From Lentibacillus cibarius (lineage in GTDB: Bacteria; Bacillota; Bacilli; Bacillales; Amphibacillaceae), in NCBI RefSeq assembly GCF_005887555.1, contig NZ_VCIA01000001.1:2418001-2482000 (forward strand): a stretch of 64,000 nucleotides of DNA. The letters run 5' to 3'. The notes below the pieces were generated by a model. The model was not told where the DNA came from, made no database searches, and saw nothing but the letters and a program-made list of their open reading frames with translations. The position numbers and the translations under genes are program-made. Shown here piece by piece: positions 26,082 through 35,251 of the stretch (position 1 is the first letter of the stretch; the number at the start of each line of letters is the position of its first letter).

Positions 26082-26966
26082 TTAACTAACTTTTTTCACA
26101 TAGGACTGCAGCAGTTGATGTAACGCCCTTTTTTCCTCTTCGTTTAGGGGAATCATTGGCAGGCGTACATTGCCGACCGTAACTCCTTGCATGTTGAGGG
26201 CTTCTTTAAGCGGTGATGGGCTTGGCTGTGCAAACATGGCTTTCATGATTGGAAGAATATGCTGATGGATCGATGCAGCTTCCTGAACGTTGCCATGCTT
26301 ATAGCTGGTAATCATGTCCTGCATCTCATTCCCGACAATATGGGAAGAAACTGACACCACTCCGGCTCCACCGATAGCCAACGTTGGTAACGTCAGGCTG
26401 TCCTCCCCGGTATATAAGGTGAATTCAGGAGACGTTTGACTAATTATTTTTGTCATGGCATCCAAATCACCACTTGCTTCTTTGATTGCTACAATATTAG
26501 GAACCTTGGAAAGTCTGACGGTTGTTTCAACAGAAAGGTTCACAACGCTGCGTCCAGGGATGTTATATAGCATAACAGGCAGTGTTGTTGATTGGGCAAT
26601 CGCTTGAAAGTGCTGAAACATTCCTTCTTGAGAAGGCTTGTTATAGTAAGGTGTTACGACCATAATACCGTCGACCCCTGTGCTTTCCGCCTGCTGTGTT
26701 AAACGGATGGACGCTTTTGTGCTATTGGAGCCGGTTCCGGCAATAACAGGAACCCTACCATTAGTTACTTTGGCAACAAAAGCAAATAAGTCTAATTTTT
26801 CATCCGTTGTTAACGTAGGGCTCTCACCAGTTGTGCCAGCTACAACTAATCCTTCCGAACCGTTAGTAATTAAATGGTTGACAAGTGTCCTGGTAGCGTT
26901 AAAATCAATGTCACCGTGCTGATCAAATGGGGTAACCATAGCGGTTAATACTTGACCGAAATACAT
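26082..26966 (-). CDS. dapA: 4-hydroxy-tetrahydrodipicolinate synthase
   Basis: DapA of 294 residues, condensing pyruvate with aspartate semialdehyde in lysine and diaminopimelate synthesis. Motifs: GTTGESPTL, the catalytic Tyr in TPYYNKPSQEG, YNIPGRSVVNL, and the Schiff-base Lys in VAIKEASGD. The frame extends upstream to 27029, but AAAGGATG sits seven bases before the ATG at 26966, and the upstream codons overlap the terminator of the riboswitch. The gene is preceded by a lysine riboswitch, so its expression should fall when lysine is abundant. Confidence 0.93.
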   Translation of the reverse strand: MYFGQVLTAMVTPFDQHGDIDFNATRTLVNHLITNGSEGLVVAGTTGESPTLTTDEKLDLFAFVAKVTNGRVPVIAGTGSNSTKASIRLTQQAESTGVDGIMVVTPYYNKPSQEGMFQHFQAIAQSTTLPVMLYNIPGRSVVNLSVETTVRLSKVPNIVAIKEASGDLDAMTKIISQTSPEFTLYTGEDSLTLPTLAIGGAGVVSVSSHIVGNEMQDMITSYKHGNVQEAASIHQHILPIMKAMFAQPSPSPLKEALNMQGVTVGNVRLPMIPLNEEEKRALHQLLQSYVKKVS

Positions 26967-27029
26967 CACTTCACATCCTTTAAAAATTTTTACGTTTGAA
27001 TGGTGAAGGACTGTTTGATAATCGAACAC

Positions 27030-27275
27030 AAAAAAGCAACAACGAGGGCTTCGCTGTTGCAGTTAAAGCATTGTTATCCGCAAACGTAAGATAGCCCTTC
27101 ATATAGTTTCACTTCCTATATGACAGTACTGCGTTTCTTCAACACAGTCCCAGCTTCAAAGAGAATGAGACGCTTTGAAGCTTCGGCAAATTCCCCTTTC
27201 CACAATCATCAACGGGACTCATTTCCCTCTTTTTGTGTACTGATGGTCTTTGCACCTCTATCCTTACTTCAATCA
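27030..27275 (-). promoter_or_regulatory. Lysine riboswitch (L box) controlling dapA
   Basis: On the minus strand the leader reads GATAGAGGTGC near 27265, then AGAGGGAAATGAGTCC, GGGGAATTTGCCGAAGC, GCTGGGACTGT and AGGGCTATC, the ordered conserved blocks of the lysine aptamer. It is followed by an intrinsic terminator (GCAACAGCGAAG with GTTGTTGC and six T residues, 27030-27060). Lysine binding should favour the terminator and shut off dapA. Confidence 0.92.
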
Positions 27276-27404
27276 CATTGAAATAGGATTATTTAATTAA
27301 GTTTACCATAGCAAAATTTACAAGCAAATACAAGGGGTTTTCATAATTTTTAAATAAAAAATATCACAATCCGGTGTGAAAGGAGGAAAGGGTTCATACT
27401 TAAA

Positions 27405-28514
27405 TCAGTTTGCTCCTTCAATGCTGGAAATGGGAAGTGTGAACCAGAACGTGTTGTACCTCTCATTCGTTGTTAAACCAATCCGACCGTTATGCTGCTC
27501 GATGATTTCTTTAGCTATAGCCAGTCCAAGGCCGCTACCTCCGTATTGTCGGTTTCGTGCGTCATTGCTCCGATAAAAGCGTTCGAATATCCGCTCCTGA
27601 TCCTCTGCAGGTATTCGTTCACTCGGACCGCTTACGGATAGGTGATAATAGCCGTATTCTACTTTACCCTCCAAACGGATGGTGTTTTCGTTTTCGCCCT
27701 TGTGATAATGGATAGCATTTTCGATTAAATTATTGATAACTTGCCGAATTCCTTTGGCGTGAACGGACATCTCACAAGATTCCGCATGAACATAGATGTC
27801 CAGGTGTTCTCGCTCCAGCTTCCACTGAAAAACAGCGGTGCATTGTTTTATGAGCTCTGCGACATCGACATTATTATACTCGGTGTAAATACGGGAGGAC
27901 ATATCCCCCCACTCTTTTAGCATTTCCATCTGTTCTGTCAAATCCATTAAATGCTTGGTTTCTTTGTGGAGCGCTTCATACAAGGCTTGACTTCCTTGCA
28001 TATCCCCGTCTCGCAATGCTTGCAGATACCCGTTCAAGTTGGTTAGCGGGGTGCGCAATTCATGCGATAGATCGGAAATCATTTTCCGGCGAGTTTCCTC
28101 GTTGGCTTCCAGCTGACGAATGAGTCCATTAAAGTGCGTTACCAATTCGCCAACTTCTCCATGTGCTGTTTCCGCTGTGGGTTCCGGATATTTGCCCTTT
28201 TTTAATTGCATAGTAGCTTCAATTAAGTTTCTGATCGGTTTGATTAACTTTTTTGTTGAGTAAAAGTGAAGCAGACTGCCTAATATAAACGTCATAATGG
28301 CAAATATGAGCAAGTAATTAAACAATGTTTGATTAAATAGGCTTTGCTGCTGACTATTGAAATCGCTAATCGCACCTACAAGAGAACAAGCAGTATAATA
28401 GGTAGCCAGGCCGCTTAGCAGAATAACTGAAGCGATCATTACGATATTCAGTGCGGATAGCCTCCACAGAAATCCTTTTGGCAGCAGTGACAAAATTCGT
28501 TTAACCACTTGCAA
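27405..28514 (-). CDS. Sensor histidine kinase
   Basis: A 369-residue membrane kinase: transmembrane helices at about 20-42 and 68-88 bracket a short 25-residue external loop, then a HAMP segment, the H-box SDLSHELRTPLTNLNGY, and an HATPase domain with N box INNLIENAIHYH and GGSGLGLAIAKEI. The small external loop suggests sensing within or near the membrane. Its TTG start at 28514 overlaps the end of the response regulator gene by 14 bp, so the pair is translationally coupled. The closest upstream genes are ccdA and a ResA-like gene, suggesting a redox or envelope signal; this is inferred. Confidence 0.9.
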   Translation of the reverse strand: MQVVKRILSLLPKGFLWRLSALNIVMIASVILLSGLATYYTACSLVGAISDFNSQQQSLFNQTLFNYLLIFAIMTFILGSLLHFYSTKKLIKPIRNLIEATMQLKKGKYPEPTAETAHGEVGELVTHFNGLIRQLEANEETRRKMISDLSHELRTPLTNLNGYLQALRDGDMQGSQALYEALHKETKHLMDLTEQMEMLKEWGDMSSRIYTEYNNVDVAELIKQCTAVFQWKLEREHLDIYVHAESCEMSVHAKGIRQVINNLIENAIHYHKGENENTIRLEGKVEYGYYHLSVSGPSERIPAEDQERIFERFYRSNDARNRQYGGSGLGLAIAKEIIEQHNGRIGLTTNERYNTFWFTLPISSIEGAN

Positions 28515-29184
28515 ATTTATACCCCATTCCTCGGACAGTTAGGATGCGTTCTGGTGTTGACGGATTTGTTTCTATTTTTTCCCGGAGCTTTTTAATATGC
28601 GCGTCGATTGTCCGATCAAGCACTGTATCTTCGGCGTGCGGATACAGTTGGTCAATCAGTTGTTCACGATTATGCACGATATCCGGGTGCTGCATGAGAA
28701 AGTAGAGAAGGTTAAATTCATGTTTTGTCAACTGGATTGCCTGATTATATAGTAAGACTTCTCCTTTTCGCGGTTTGATACATAACCCGTTATGCACAAT
28801 CTTTTGGCAGTGCTGGCCTGTCCGGCGCAGGACTGCTTCGACATGGGCTATAAGTTCATCAGGTTCAAAAGGCTTAGTAAGATAATCGTCAGCCCCCATT
28901 TTTAGTCCGGCAATTTTGTCATCGACTCGTGATTTTGCTGATAGCATGATAATCGACGTTTCATTCTGTTGGCGGGATTGCACCCATTCACAAAAAGCCT
29001 CCCCGCTCATGTTCGGAAGCATCAGATCAAGAATAATTAAACAGGGACCGTACTGGATGTACGCGTGTTGTGCCTCTTCGCCGTCTGATGCCTCCACAAC
29101 GTCATAATCATGTTTTTCCAAATGCATCCGTATCAATCCGCGTATCATCTGATCGTCTTCCACCACTAAAATGGTCTGTTTCAT
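28501..29184 (-). CDS. OmpR-family response regulator
   Basis: A 227-residue regulator: receiver domain (acidic pair VEDD, phospho-acceptor Asp in IILDLMLPN, Lys in YLTKPFEPDE) and a winged-helix trans-activation domain (LTKHEFNLLYFLMQHP, ending VRGMGYKF). ATG 29184 has GAGGTG six bases upstream and is favoured over GTG 29193. The 154-bp gap between it and the ResA-like gene holds a small hairpin, CGACGT/ACGTCG at 29272-29288, and may contain the promoter of the two-component operon. Confidence 0.92.
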   Translation of the reverse strand: MKQTILVVEDDQMIRGLIRMHLEKHDYDVVEASDGEEAQHAYIQYGPCLIILDLMLPNMSGEAFCEWVQSRQQNETSIIMLSAKSRVDDKIAGLKMGADDYLTKPFEPDELIAHVEAVLRRTGQHCQKIVHNGLCIKPRKGEVLLYNQAIQLTKHEFNLLYFLMQHPDIVHNREQLIDQLYPHAEDTVLDRTIDAHIKKLREKIETNPSTPERILTVRGMGYKFASG

Positions 29185-29338
29185 CTCGAACACCTCAGTG
29201 CAATTTTAGAAGATAAGAAACTATAAAATTTTTAGCGATATAACTTTTACTTGAAAGGCCACATCCGGCTTCGACGTACAGGACGTCGCGTTCTTAGTCT
29301 GCAAGGGCGCTTGTGCCTTTGTTAACCAAAACCACTTA

Positions 29339-29953
29339 TTACTTCATCTTTTCAAACTCCTGCACCATCGTTTCGTAATTCATTGCACCGATTCGCTTGT
29401 ATTGAATTCTACCTTTGGAATTTATAAAGTACGATGTTGGTATGGGCTGTATTTGATAATTTTTGGCTACATCACTTGTTTCATCCATTAATATTGGAAA
29501 AGTCATACCGTACTCATCAACAAAATCTGTTACATCGCTTCGTCGGGTTTCAGTTTTAGTAAGATTCACCGCTAGGATTTCTACGTCTTTATTCTCATAA
29601 AACTTCTGTAAATCCGGCACTTCCGCTTGGCATGGGGGGCACCATGATGCCCAGAAATTCAGCACAACGCGTTGTCCGCGATAATCAGATAGTAAAACCT
29701 GTTCTCCTTCGAGTGTTTTTAATTCAAAGTCGGGTGCAATGTTTCCATTCTGAAGGCCGACGGTATCCGAGTTGCCACTGTCCTCCGGTGCATCGCCCTC
29801 TTCTTCGGTAGTATCATTTGTCTGAGTACCTTCCTCAACACTGGTGAAACTACTGTCATCTGCTGTGCTTGAATCATCACTACTGATTACTAAATCATAG
29901 ACTGCCCACACAAACATGCCTGTTAGTACAACAATAATCGCTGTTTTTTTCAT
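29339..29953 (-). CDS. ResA/StoA-like membrane-anchored thiol-disulfide oxidoreductase
   Basis: A 204-residue thioredoxin-fold protein exported by an N-terminal signal anchor (residues 5-22), then an acidic low-complexity linker (about 25-70) and a TlpA/ResA-type domain with the active site WASWCPPCQAE and the cis-Pro loop QPIPTSYF. It should reduce disulfides outside the membrane using electrons supplied by CcdA, encoded 15 bp upstream. ResA (cytochrome c maturation) and StoA (spore cortex) are the known Bacillus relatives; which role applies is not clear. The unusually acidic linker suits an organism living in salt. Confidence 0.87.
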   Translation of the reverse strand: MKKTAIIVVLTGMFVWAVYDLVISSDDSSTADDSSFTSVEEGTQTNDTTEEEGDAPEDSGNSDTVGLQNGNIAPDFELKTLEGEQVLLSDYRGQRVVLNFWASWCPPCQAEVPDLQKFYENKDVEILAVNLTKTETRRSDVTDFVDEYGMTFPILMDETSDVAKNYQIQPIPTSYFINSKGRIQYKRIGAMNYETMVQEFEKMK

Positions 29954-29968
29954 TATTTTAACCTCCCA

Positions 29969-30712
29969 TTAACCTAAGTTTGATAGCCATGTATCCTGAA
30001 CCAACTTGAGCAGCAGGTTGGAAATGCGTGTCATCTGTCCTGTGAAAAGCAGGACGCCCATAAAGATCATAATGGATCCGCCAATCTTCATAATCTTTTC
30101 GCTTTGTCTGACAATCCAGCGGGTCGAGCCAAGGAAAAATGTCAGTACGAGAAATGGCACGGCAAAGCCAATGACATACATGATGGTGTATAAGGTTCCT
30201 TGCCCTGGGTTACTGGCTGCAATAACCAGTATAGAGGCAAAAATTGGGCCAATACACGGTGTCCAGCCAGCCGCGAATCCGATACCGACGAAAATGGTTC
30301 CCACGTAGCCGACAGGTTTTTTTGTAAATCGGAAACGTTTTTCTTTCATAAACGATGTAATATTAAGCCAACCAGCTACAAAGAGGCCCATCAAAATAAT
30401 AAAGATACCCGCCAAACGCTGCAGGAATAAGCCGGAATCCCCGGTCAAAAGTCCTTGAATCCATTGGCCAAGAAATGATACACCGACACCAAGCCCTATA
30501 AATACAAGGGATACGCCAATAAGGAAAAATACGGAGTGAATCAGTAATTTACTGCGAATTTTTATATCTCTGTTGTTTTCCAATTCTTTCACACTCATGC
30601 CGGTTATGTAAGATAGATACGCCGGAAAAATTGGCAGTGTACAAGGGGACAAAAATGACAACATTCCTGCACCCAATGCAAGCCAAATTGTTACATCTGA
30701 AGCTCCAGCCAT
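29969..30712 (-). CDS. ccdA: Cytochrome c biogenesis protein CcdA
   Basis: A 247-residue protein with six transmembrane helices of the DsbD-beta/CcdA family. The two redox cysteines are visible in LSFLSPCTLPIFPAYLSY and AAGWTPCIGPIFAS, at the start of helices one and four. It carries reducing equivalents from cytoplasmic thioredoxin to extracytoplasmic thioredoxin-like proteins, here probably the ResA-like protein encoded next. Its ATG overlaps the stop codon of the upstream membrane protein gene (TAATG), showing tight coupling. Confidence 0.92.
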   Translation of the reverse strand: MAGASDVTIWLALGAGMLSFLSPCTLPIFPAYLSYITGMSVKELENNRDIKIRSKLLIHSVFFLIGVSLVFIGLGVGVSFLGQWIQGLLTGDSGLFLQRLAGIFIILMGLFVAGWLNITSFMKEKRFRFTKKPVGYVGTIFVGIGFAAGWTPCIGPIFASILVIAASNPGQGTLYTIMYVIGFAVPFLVLTFFLGSTRWIVRQSEKIMKIGGSIMIFMGVLLFTGQMTRISNLLLKLVQDTWLSNLG

Positions 30713-31353
30713 TATGATATCCTCCTTCTGTTATAAATAAATGTGATGATGCTTGTTGCGAAGACAAGAAATAGAAACCATTCCGGCATCGTGTAACCAT
30801 ATAATGCCGTATATGGCATCGTATAGGCAATGATTAACTGACCAGCGCTCCAACCGGTTAAAATAACGCATGCCATTAGAATGGGTGATAATTTTTCATG
30901 CGTTATCAAAAAGACAACGATTAAAAGCAGCAGTAACCCCTGATGTCCCCATGCGAACGTATTTTCATGCCAGACAAGGTCAATAAATTCGTAGAGGAAC
31001 GCTGAACCAAGGAATACCGGTACAAAGGATGCTAGAATAACGGAATAATCCATCGATTTGCGTTTAACCTGATATATGATATTGATCGTTGTCAGCAGAA
31101 CCGCGATAATAAAAGCGGTTGAACTGCTTGGATACGCCAATACTGCCAGTGGATTAGTAAAAAACAGGGGAAGGTGGATTAACAATTTTCCCACCCACAC
31201 AAATAAAATAAAATTGATGAGCAGTGATGTAATGCTTTCCAACTCTTGTTTTTTCCTCGCTTGTTTGGAAGGACTCGAAATATAGTGGAAAATCAGCCCA
31301 CCAATCAAACTTACGATTATGATAGATACATTTTTAACCATCCATGTGTTCAT
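30712..31353 (-). CDS. Hypothetical membrane protein coupled to ccdA
   Basis: A 213-residue protein with about six to seven hydrophobic segments and a basic cytoplasmic loop after the first (SSPSKQARKKQE). I do not recognise the family. The start is ATG 31353 with GGAGGA six bases upstream; longer frames to 31413 lack a site. Its stop codon overlaps the ccdA start, so it belongs to the CcdA/ResA-like operon and probably works in the same membrane redox pathway, although no cysteine motif is visible in it. Confidence 0.7.
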   Translation of the reverse strand: MNTWMVKNVSIIIVSLIGGLIFHYISSPSKQARKKQELESITSLLINFILFVWVGKLLIHLPLFFTNPLAVLAYPSSSTAFIIAVLLTTINIIYQVKRKSMDYSVILASFVPVFLGSAFLYEFIDLVWHENTFAWGHQGLLLLLIVVFLITHEKLSPILMACVILTGWSAGQLIIAYTMPYTALYGYTMPEWFLFLVFATSIITFIYNRRRIS

Positions 31354-31577
31354 TGTATTCCTCCATTTGTTTCCCATTATAGCGCAAGTATGTGAAAGTT
31401 TAATGAAAAACAATCATATTCAGGAACAAATCCCATTTACAGTTGTGCTGTTGATGTTTAATAAGGCAGATCACACGGTCGATAATGAAATCCCTGTGTC
31501 ACGTCCTAAACAAGGAGCCTGCCCTCGTTTCAATCAGATGTACATCAAATCGGGAGGAAATCAAAGCAATTCTACGA
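31354..31577. other. Divergent intergenic region
   Basis: Between the membrane-protein gene and the opuC operon, this stretch should hold both promoters. I see no ORF with support and no structured RNA here. Confidence 0.4.
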
Positions 31578-31632
31578 TATAAACTTTATTAACTTTATAC
31601 AATAAAAAATGTATAGATTTTTAAAAGTTTAT
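31578..31632. promoter_or_regulatory. Candidate GbsR-type operator upstream of opuC
   Basis: TATAAACTTTAT (31578-31589) and an inverted half AAGTTTAT (31625-31632) flank AT-rich DNA 90-145 bp before opuCA. The same 12-mer occurs upstream of the GbsR-like regulator gene at 35133, also with an inverted half downstream. A shared operator for that regulator is the natural reading. Confidence 0.5.
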
Positions 31633-31721
31633 GAACTGAAATGCTTGTTTTCTGTGTTGCTACCAGTGCCGTATACTTAACCAAGTGATGAGACGAAAGA
31701 AACTTATGGAGGTGTAAAGCA

Positions 31722-32876
31722 TTGCTAGCGTTTGAGAATGTATCTAAACAGTATGCTGACGGAACATCGGCCGTCAAAAATCTTAATTTAAATATAGATA
31801 AAGGTGAGTTTGTTTGTTTTATCGGCCCGAGTGGTTGTGGTAAAACAACGACAATGAAAATGGTTAACCGGCTGATTGATATTACCGGAGGCAGCATTTG
31901 CGTAGATGGAAAAGATATAAAAGAGCAAAATGCGGTTGAACTGCGCCGATCCATCGGCTATGTGATCCAGCAGATTGGCCTGATGCCGCACATGACCATT
32001 AAGGATAATATTGTTCTTGTCGGTACGCTTCTGAAATGGTCTAAAGAAAAGAAAGATGAACGTGCACGCGAACTATTAAAGCTTGTGGATATGCCTGAAG
32101 AATATTTGGACAAATATCCGCATGAATTGAGTGGTGGACAGCAGCAGCGTATTGGTGTACTGCGTGCCCTTGCCGTCAACCCACCGTTGATTCTAATGGA
32201 TGAACCTTTCGGCGCGCTTGACCCGATTACACGGGATTCATTGCAGGAGGAATTTAAGAAATTGCAAAAGGAATTGAATAAGACAATCGTTTTCGTTACG
32301 CATGACATGGATGAGGCTTTGAAACTTGGTGATCGAATCGTAATTATGAAAGACGGAGAGGTTGTTCAGGCGGATACCCCGGATGAGATTCTCCGTAACC
32401 CTGCGAACGAATTCGTGGAAGAATTTCTTGGTAAAGACCGGCTGATTCAAGGACGTCCAGATGTTACGACGGTCGGACAGATTATGGATGGATATCCGGT
32501 TACAGTAAACAACGGTACAACACTGAAATCTGCCATTGCCACCATGCGTGATAAGCATGTTGATTCGCTGCTTGTTGTGGACGCAGACAATATGCTACAA
32601 GGATTTCTGGACGTTGAGGCCATTAATCTTAATTACAAAAAAGCAAATAGTGTTGAAGAGGTAATGGAAACAGATATTTTTTATGTATCCGAGGATAGCC
32701 TGCTGCGTGACACGGTTCACAAAATTCTGCGGCGCGGTGTGAAATATGTTCCAGTTGTTGATGAAAACCGGAACTTGGAAGGGATTGTCACCCGTGCAAC
32801 ACTTGCGAATATTGTGTATGACACGATTTGGGGCGATGGAACGGAACTGGATGAAATAGCGGCCACAGCACAATAG
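31722..32876 (+). CDS. opuCA: Osmolyte ABC transporter ATP-binding protein
   Basis: A 384-residue ATPase of the OpuA/OpuC type. Walker A GPSGCGKTTTMKMVN, Q-loop IQQIG, signature LSGGQQQRIGV, Walker B LILMDEPFGALDP, then two CBS domains (about residues 255-310 and 318-370) that in this family sense ionic strength. It starts at TTG 31722 with GGAGGTG well placed. First gene of opuCABCD, which imports compatible solutes such as carnitine and glycine betaine. The neighbouring catabolic genes point to carnitine as a principal substrate. Confidence 0.92.
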   Translation: MLAFENVSKQYADGTSAVKNLNLNIDKGEFVCFIGPSGCGKTTTMKMVNRLIDITGGSICVDGKDIKEQNAVELRRSIGYVIQQIGLMPHMTIKDNIVLVGTLLKWSKEKKDERARELLKLVDMPEEYLDKYPHELSGGQQQRIGVLRALAVNPPLILMDEPFGALDPITRDSLQEEFKKLQKELNKTIVFVTHDMDEALKLGDRIVIMKDGEVVQADTPDEILRNPANEFVEEFLGKDRLIQGRPDVTTVGQIMDGYPVTVNNGTTLKSAIATMRDKHVDSLLVVDADNMLQGFLDVEAINLNYKKANSVEEVMETDIFYVSEDSLLRDTVHKILRRGVKYVPVVDENRNLEGIVTRATLANIVYDTIWGDGTELDEIAATAQ

Positions 32877-32889
32877 GAGGTGAGTGACA

Positions 32890-33534
32890 ATGATGGAATT
32901 TTTTGCAGAACATGGTAATGAACTGGTTAATAAAACGTGGGAACACTTCTATATTTCATTAGCAGCTATGTTGCTTGGTGTACTTGTCGCGGTACCAATG
33001 GGCATTATCCTTTCAAGGGTTCCCAAATTCGCTGATCGATTCATTTCGTTCATTGGTATCCTGCAGACCATTCCGAGCCTTGCTATTTTGGCGTTTTTTA
33101 TACCGATTGTAGGCATTGGAAAAATACCGGCAATTATCGCTTTATTCATTTATTCGCTACTTCCGATATTGCGAAACACTTATATCGGTATACGTGATGT
33201 CGATAAAGGGGTAGTTGAGGCAGGTAAAGGTATGGGAATGAGTAACTGGCAAGCGATTGTGAAAATGGAACTGCCGCTGTCCATTCCGGTTATTATGGCC
33301 GGAATTCGGCTGTCAACTGTTTATTTGATTGGTTGGGCAGCACTTGCAGCATTTATCGGTGGTGGCGGTCTCGGTGATTTTATTTTTGATGGGCTGAATC
33401 TGTACAAGCCATCATTAATCCTCGCAGGCACGATTCCAGCGACTATTTTGGCTGTGATTGCGGACCGCTCGCTTGCGGTACTGGAAAATAGCCTTACACC
33501 TAATGCGTTAAGTGAATCGCAGGAGGCAGCATAA
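32890..33534 (+). CDS. opuCB: Osmolyte ABC transporter permease
   Basis: A 214-residue permease with about five to six helices and the EAA-type loop ([22 protein letters not shown]), of the OpuCB/OpuBB class (motif quoted in full is within a larger conserved loop). AGGAGGTGA immediately follows the opuCA stop and is spaced for ATG 32890 rather than GTG 32884. It pairs with OpuCD to form the membrane channel. Confidence 0.9.
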   Translation: MMEFFAEHGNELVNKTWEHFYISLAAMLLGVLVAVPMGIILSRVPKFADRFISFIGILQTIPSLAILAFFIPIVGIGKIPAIIALFIYSLLPILRNTYIGIRDVDKGVVEAGKGMGMSNWQAIVKMELPLSIPVIMAGIRLSTVYLIGWAALAAFIGGGGLGDFIFDGLNLYKPSLILAGTIPATILAVIADRSLAVLENSLTPNALSESQEAA

Positions 33535-33551
33535 TAATGGAGGTGAATACG

Positions 33552-34481
33552 GTGAAGAGCGCATTATTTAAGGGCAGCATTCTATTGCTTCTTATTTTAA
33601 CACTAACTGGATGTACATTGCCGGGTCTTTCCGGAACATCAAAGGATACCATTAAAATCGGATCATTAACACAGTCAGAATCCGAACTTATGGCGGAAAT
33701 GCTGTCCATTATGATTGAACGGGAAACCGATGCTAATACCAGCCTTGTTACAAAACTAGGTTCATCCATTGTGCAGCACCAGGGTATGAAACGTGGCGAT
33801 ATTGATATATCAAGCACACGTTATACCGGGACAGATATATCAGGTGCGCTTGGAATGGATCCGATTAAGGACCCGGAAAAGGCATTAGAAGTCGTTACGC
33901 GTGAGTTCGACGACCGTTTCAATCAGACATGGGCGGAAACTTACGGGTTTGCGAACAGTTATTCCATTGCTGTAACGCAGGAATTCGCTAAAGAAAATAA
34001 TATTGAAACGATTTCTGATCTTAAACCGTACGCCGACGACCTGCGTTTTGGTGTTAATAACGCCTGGGTTAACCGGGAAGGTGATGGCTATGACGGGTTT
34101 AAAAAGACTTACTTTGACTTCGGCGACGTTTTCCCGATGAATCTTGGTCTGGTATACCAGGCAGCTGCCAGCGGAAATATGGATGCTGTTCTGGCGTATT
34201 CAACCGATGGCCGGATAAAGGAATTTAACTTGAAAGTGCTTGAAGACGATAAGCAGTTTTTCCCGCCATATGATGCGTCACCGGTTATTAACAATGAAAC
34301 TCTGGAAAAGTATCCTGAAATAAGTGAGATTACGAAGCGGCTGAGCGGGCAGATTTCAACGGAAGAAATGCAGGAATTGAATTATAAAATGGATGTGGAA
34401 CGAAAGAACCCAAAGAAAATTGCAGAACAATTCCTGAAAAAGAATAATTACTTCGAGAATACCGGGAAAGGAGGGGATTGA
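33552..34481 (+). CDS. opuCC: Osmolyte-binding lipoprotein
   Basis: A substrate-binding lipoprotein of about 309 residues. The signal peptide ends in the lipobox LTGC, so the mature protein is anchored at the cysteine, followed by an OpuAC/GltI-like binding domain with aromatic residues for quaternary ammonium capture (for example near WAETYGFANSYS). GTG 33552 after GGAGGTG gives a normal signal peptide; an ATG at 33537 behind AGGAGG is an alternative. It delivers carnitine or betaine-type solutes to OpuCB/CD. Confidence 0.88.
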   Translation: MKSALFKGSILLLLILTLTGCTLPGLSGTSKDTIKIGSLTQSESELMAEMLSIMIERETDANTSLVTKLGSSIVQHQGMKRGDIDISSTRYTGTDISGALGMDPIKDPEKALEVVTREFDDRFNQTWAETYGFANSYSIAVTQEFAKENNIETISDLKPYADDLRFGVNNAWVNREGDGYDGFKKTYFDFGDVFPMNLGLVYQAAASGNMDAVLAYSTDGRIKEFNLKVLEDDKQFFPPYDASPVINNETLEKYPEISEITKRLSGQISTEEMQELNYKMDVERKNPKKIAEQFLKKNNYFENTGKGGD

Positions 34482-34483
34482 TA

Positions 34484-35128
34484 ATGGACACACTACAAGA
34501 ATTGATGCATTACGTCGGTGATAACGGCGAATATATATGGACACAATTTTACAGGCATTTTCTGATGGCAGCATACGGGGTTCTGTTTGCAGCCATTATT
34601 TCGGTCCCCTTAGGTATTCTGATTGCTAAATACGGTAAATTAAGCAGTTGGGTGCTAACATTTGGAAGTATTATCCAAACCATCCCGGCGCTCGGTGCTA
34701 TGGCAGTCATCATGCTCGTCATGGGGCTTGGAACCAATACAGCGATTGTGACGCTCATGTTATATTCCATCCTACCGATTACGCAAAATACGTATGTTGG
34801 TATGAAAAGCGTTGATAAAACAGTCGTTGAAGCAGGTCATGCTTCTGGAATGACTAAATTTCAATTGTTACGGATGGTTGAATTGCCACTTGCTGTCAGT
34901 GTGATTATGGCCGGCGTTCGAACAGCATTGGTCATCGGTATTGGAATTGTTGCGATCGGTGCCTTTATTGGTGCTGGAGGACTTGGCGCCATTATCGTGA
35001 CAGGTACAAATGCGACAGATGGAACACCAATTATATTGGCAGGAGCTATTCCTACAGCATTAATGGCCATTATCGCTGACTTACTTCTGGGATGGTCCGA
35101 ACGCTTATTGCAGCCAGGTAAGAGTTAA
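34484..35128 (+). CDS. opuCD: Osmolyte ABC transporter permease
   Basis: A 214-residue second permease, homologous to OpuCB (EAA loop VVEAGHASGMTKFQLLRMVE). AAAGGAGGGG precedes ATG 34484 by eight bases. It completes the opuCABCD operon; no terminator is seen after it, and the regulator gene follows 123 bp later. Confidence 0.9.
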   Translation: MDTLQELMHYVGDNGEYIWTQFYRHFLMAAYGVLFAAIISVPLGILIAKYGKLSSWVLTFGSIIQTIPALGAMAVIMLVMGLGTNTAIVTLMLYSILPITQNTYVGMKSVDKTVVEAGHASGMTKFQLLRMVELPLAVSVIMAGVRTALVIGIGIVAIGAFIGAGGLGAIIVTGTNATDGTPIILAGAIPTALMAIIADLLLGWSERLLQPGKS

Positions 35129-35132
35129 TGAT

Positions 35133-35170
35133 TATAAACTTTATAAAATTTTTGTTGTAAATAGTTTATA
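35133..35170. promoter_or_regulatory. Candidate GbsR-type operator upstream of gbsR-like gene
   Basis: TATAAACTTTAT (35133-35144), identical to the motif before opuCA, with an inverted TAGTTTATA at 35162-35170. It lies 80-120 bp before the regulator start, consistent with autoregulation. Confidence 0.5.
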
Positions 35171-35251
35171 TTTCTCTTGCCTCTTCTTGTTTCCGTATGT
35201 TTGGATGTAGACAGGTCGAAGCAGTTTTGATTGGGAAGGAGGTCGGGTCGT

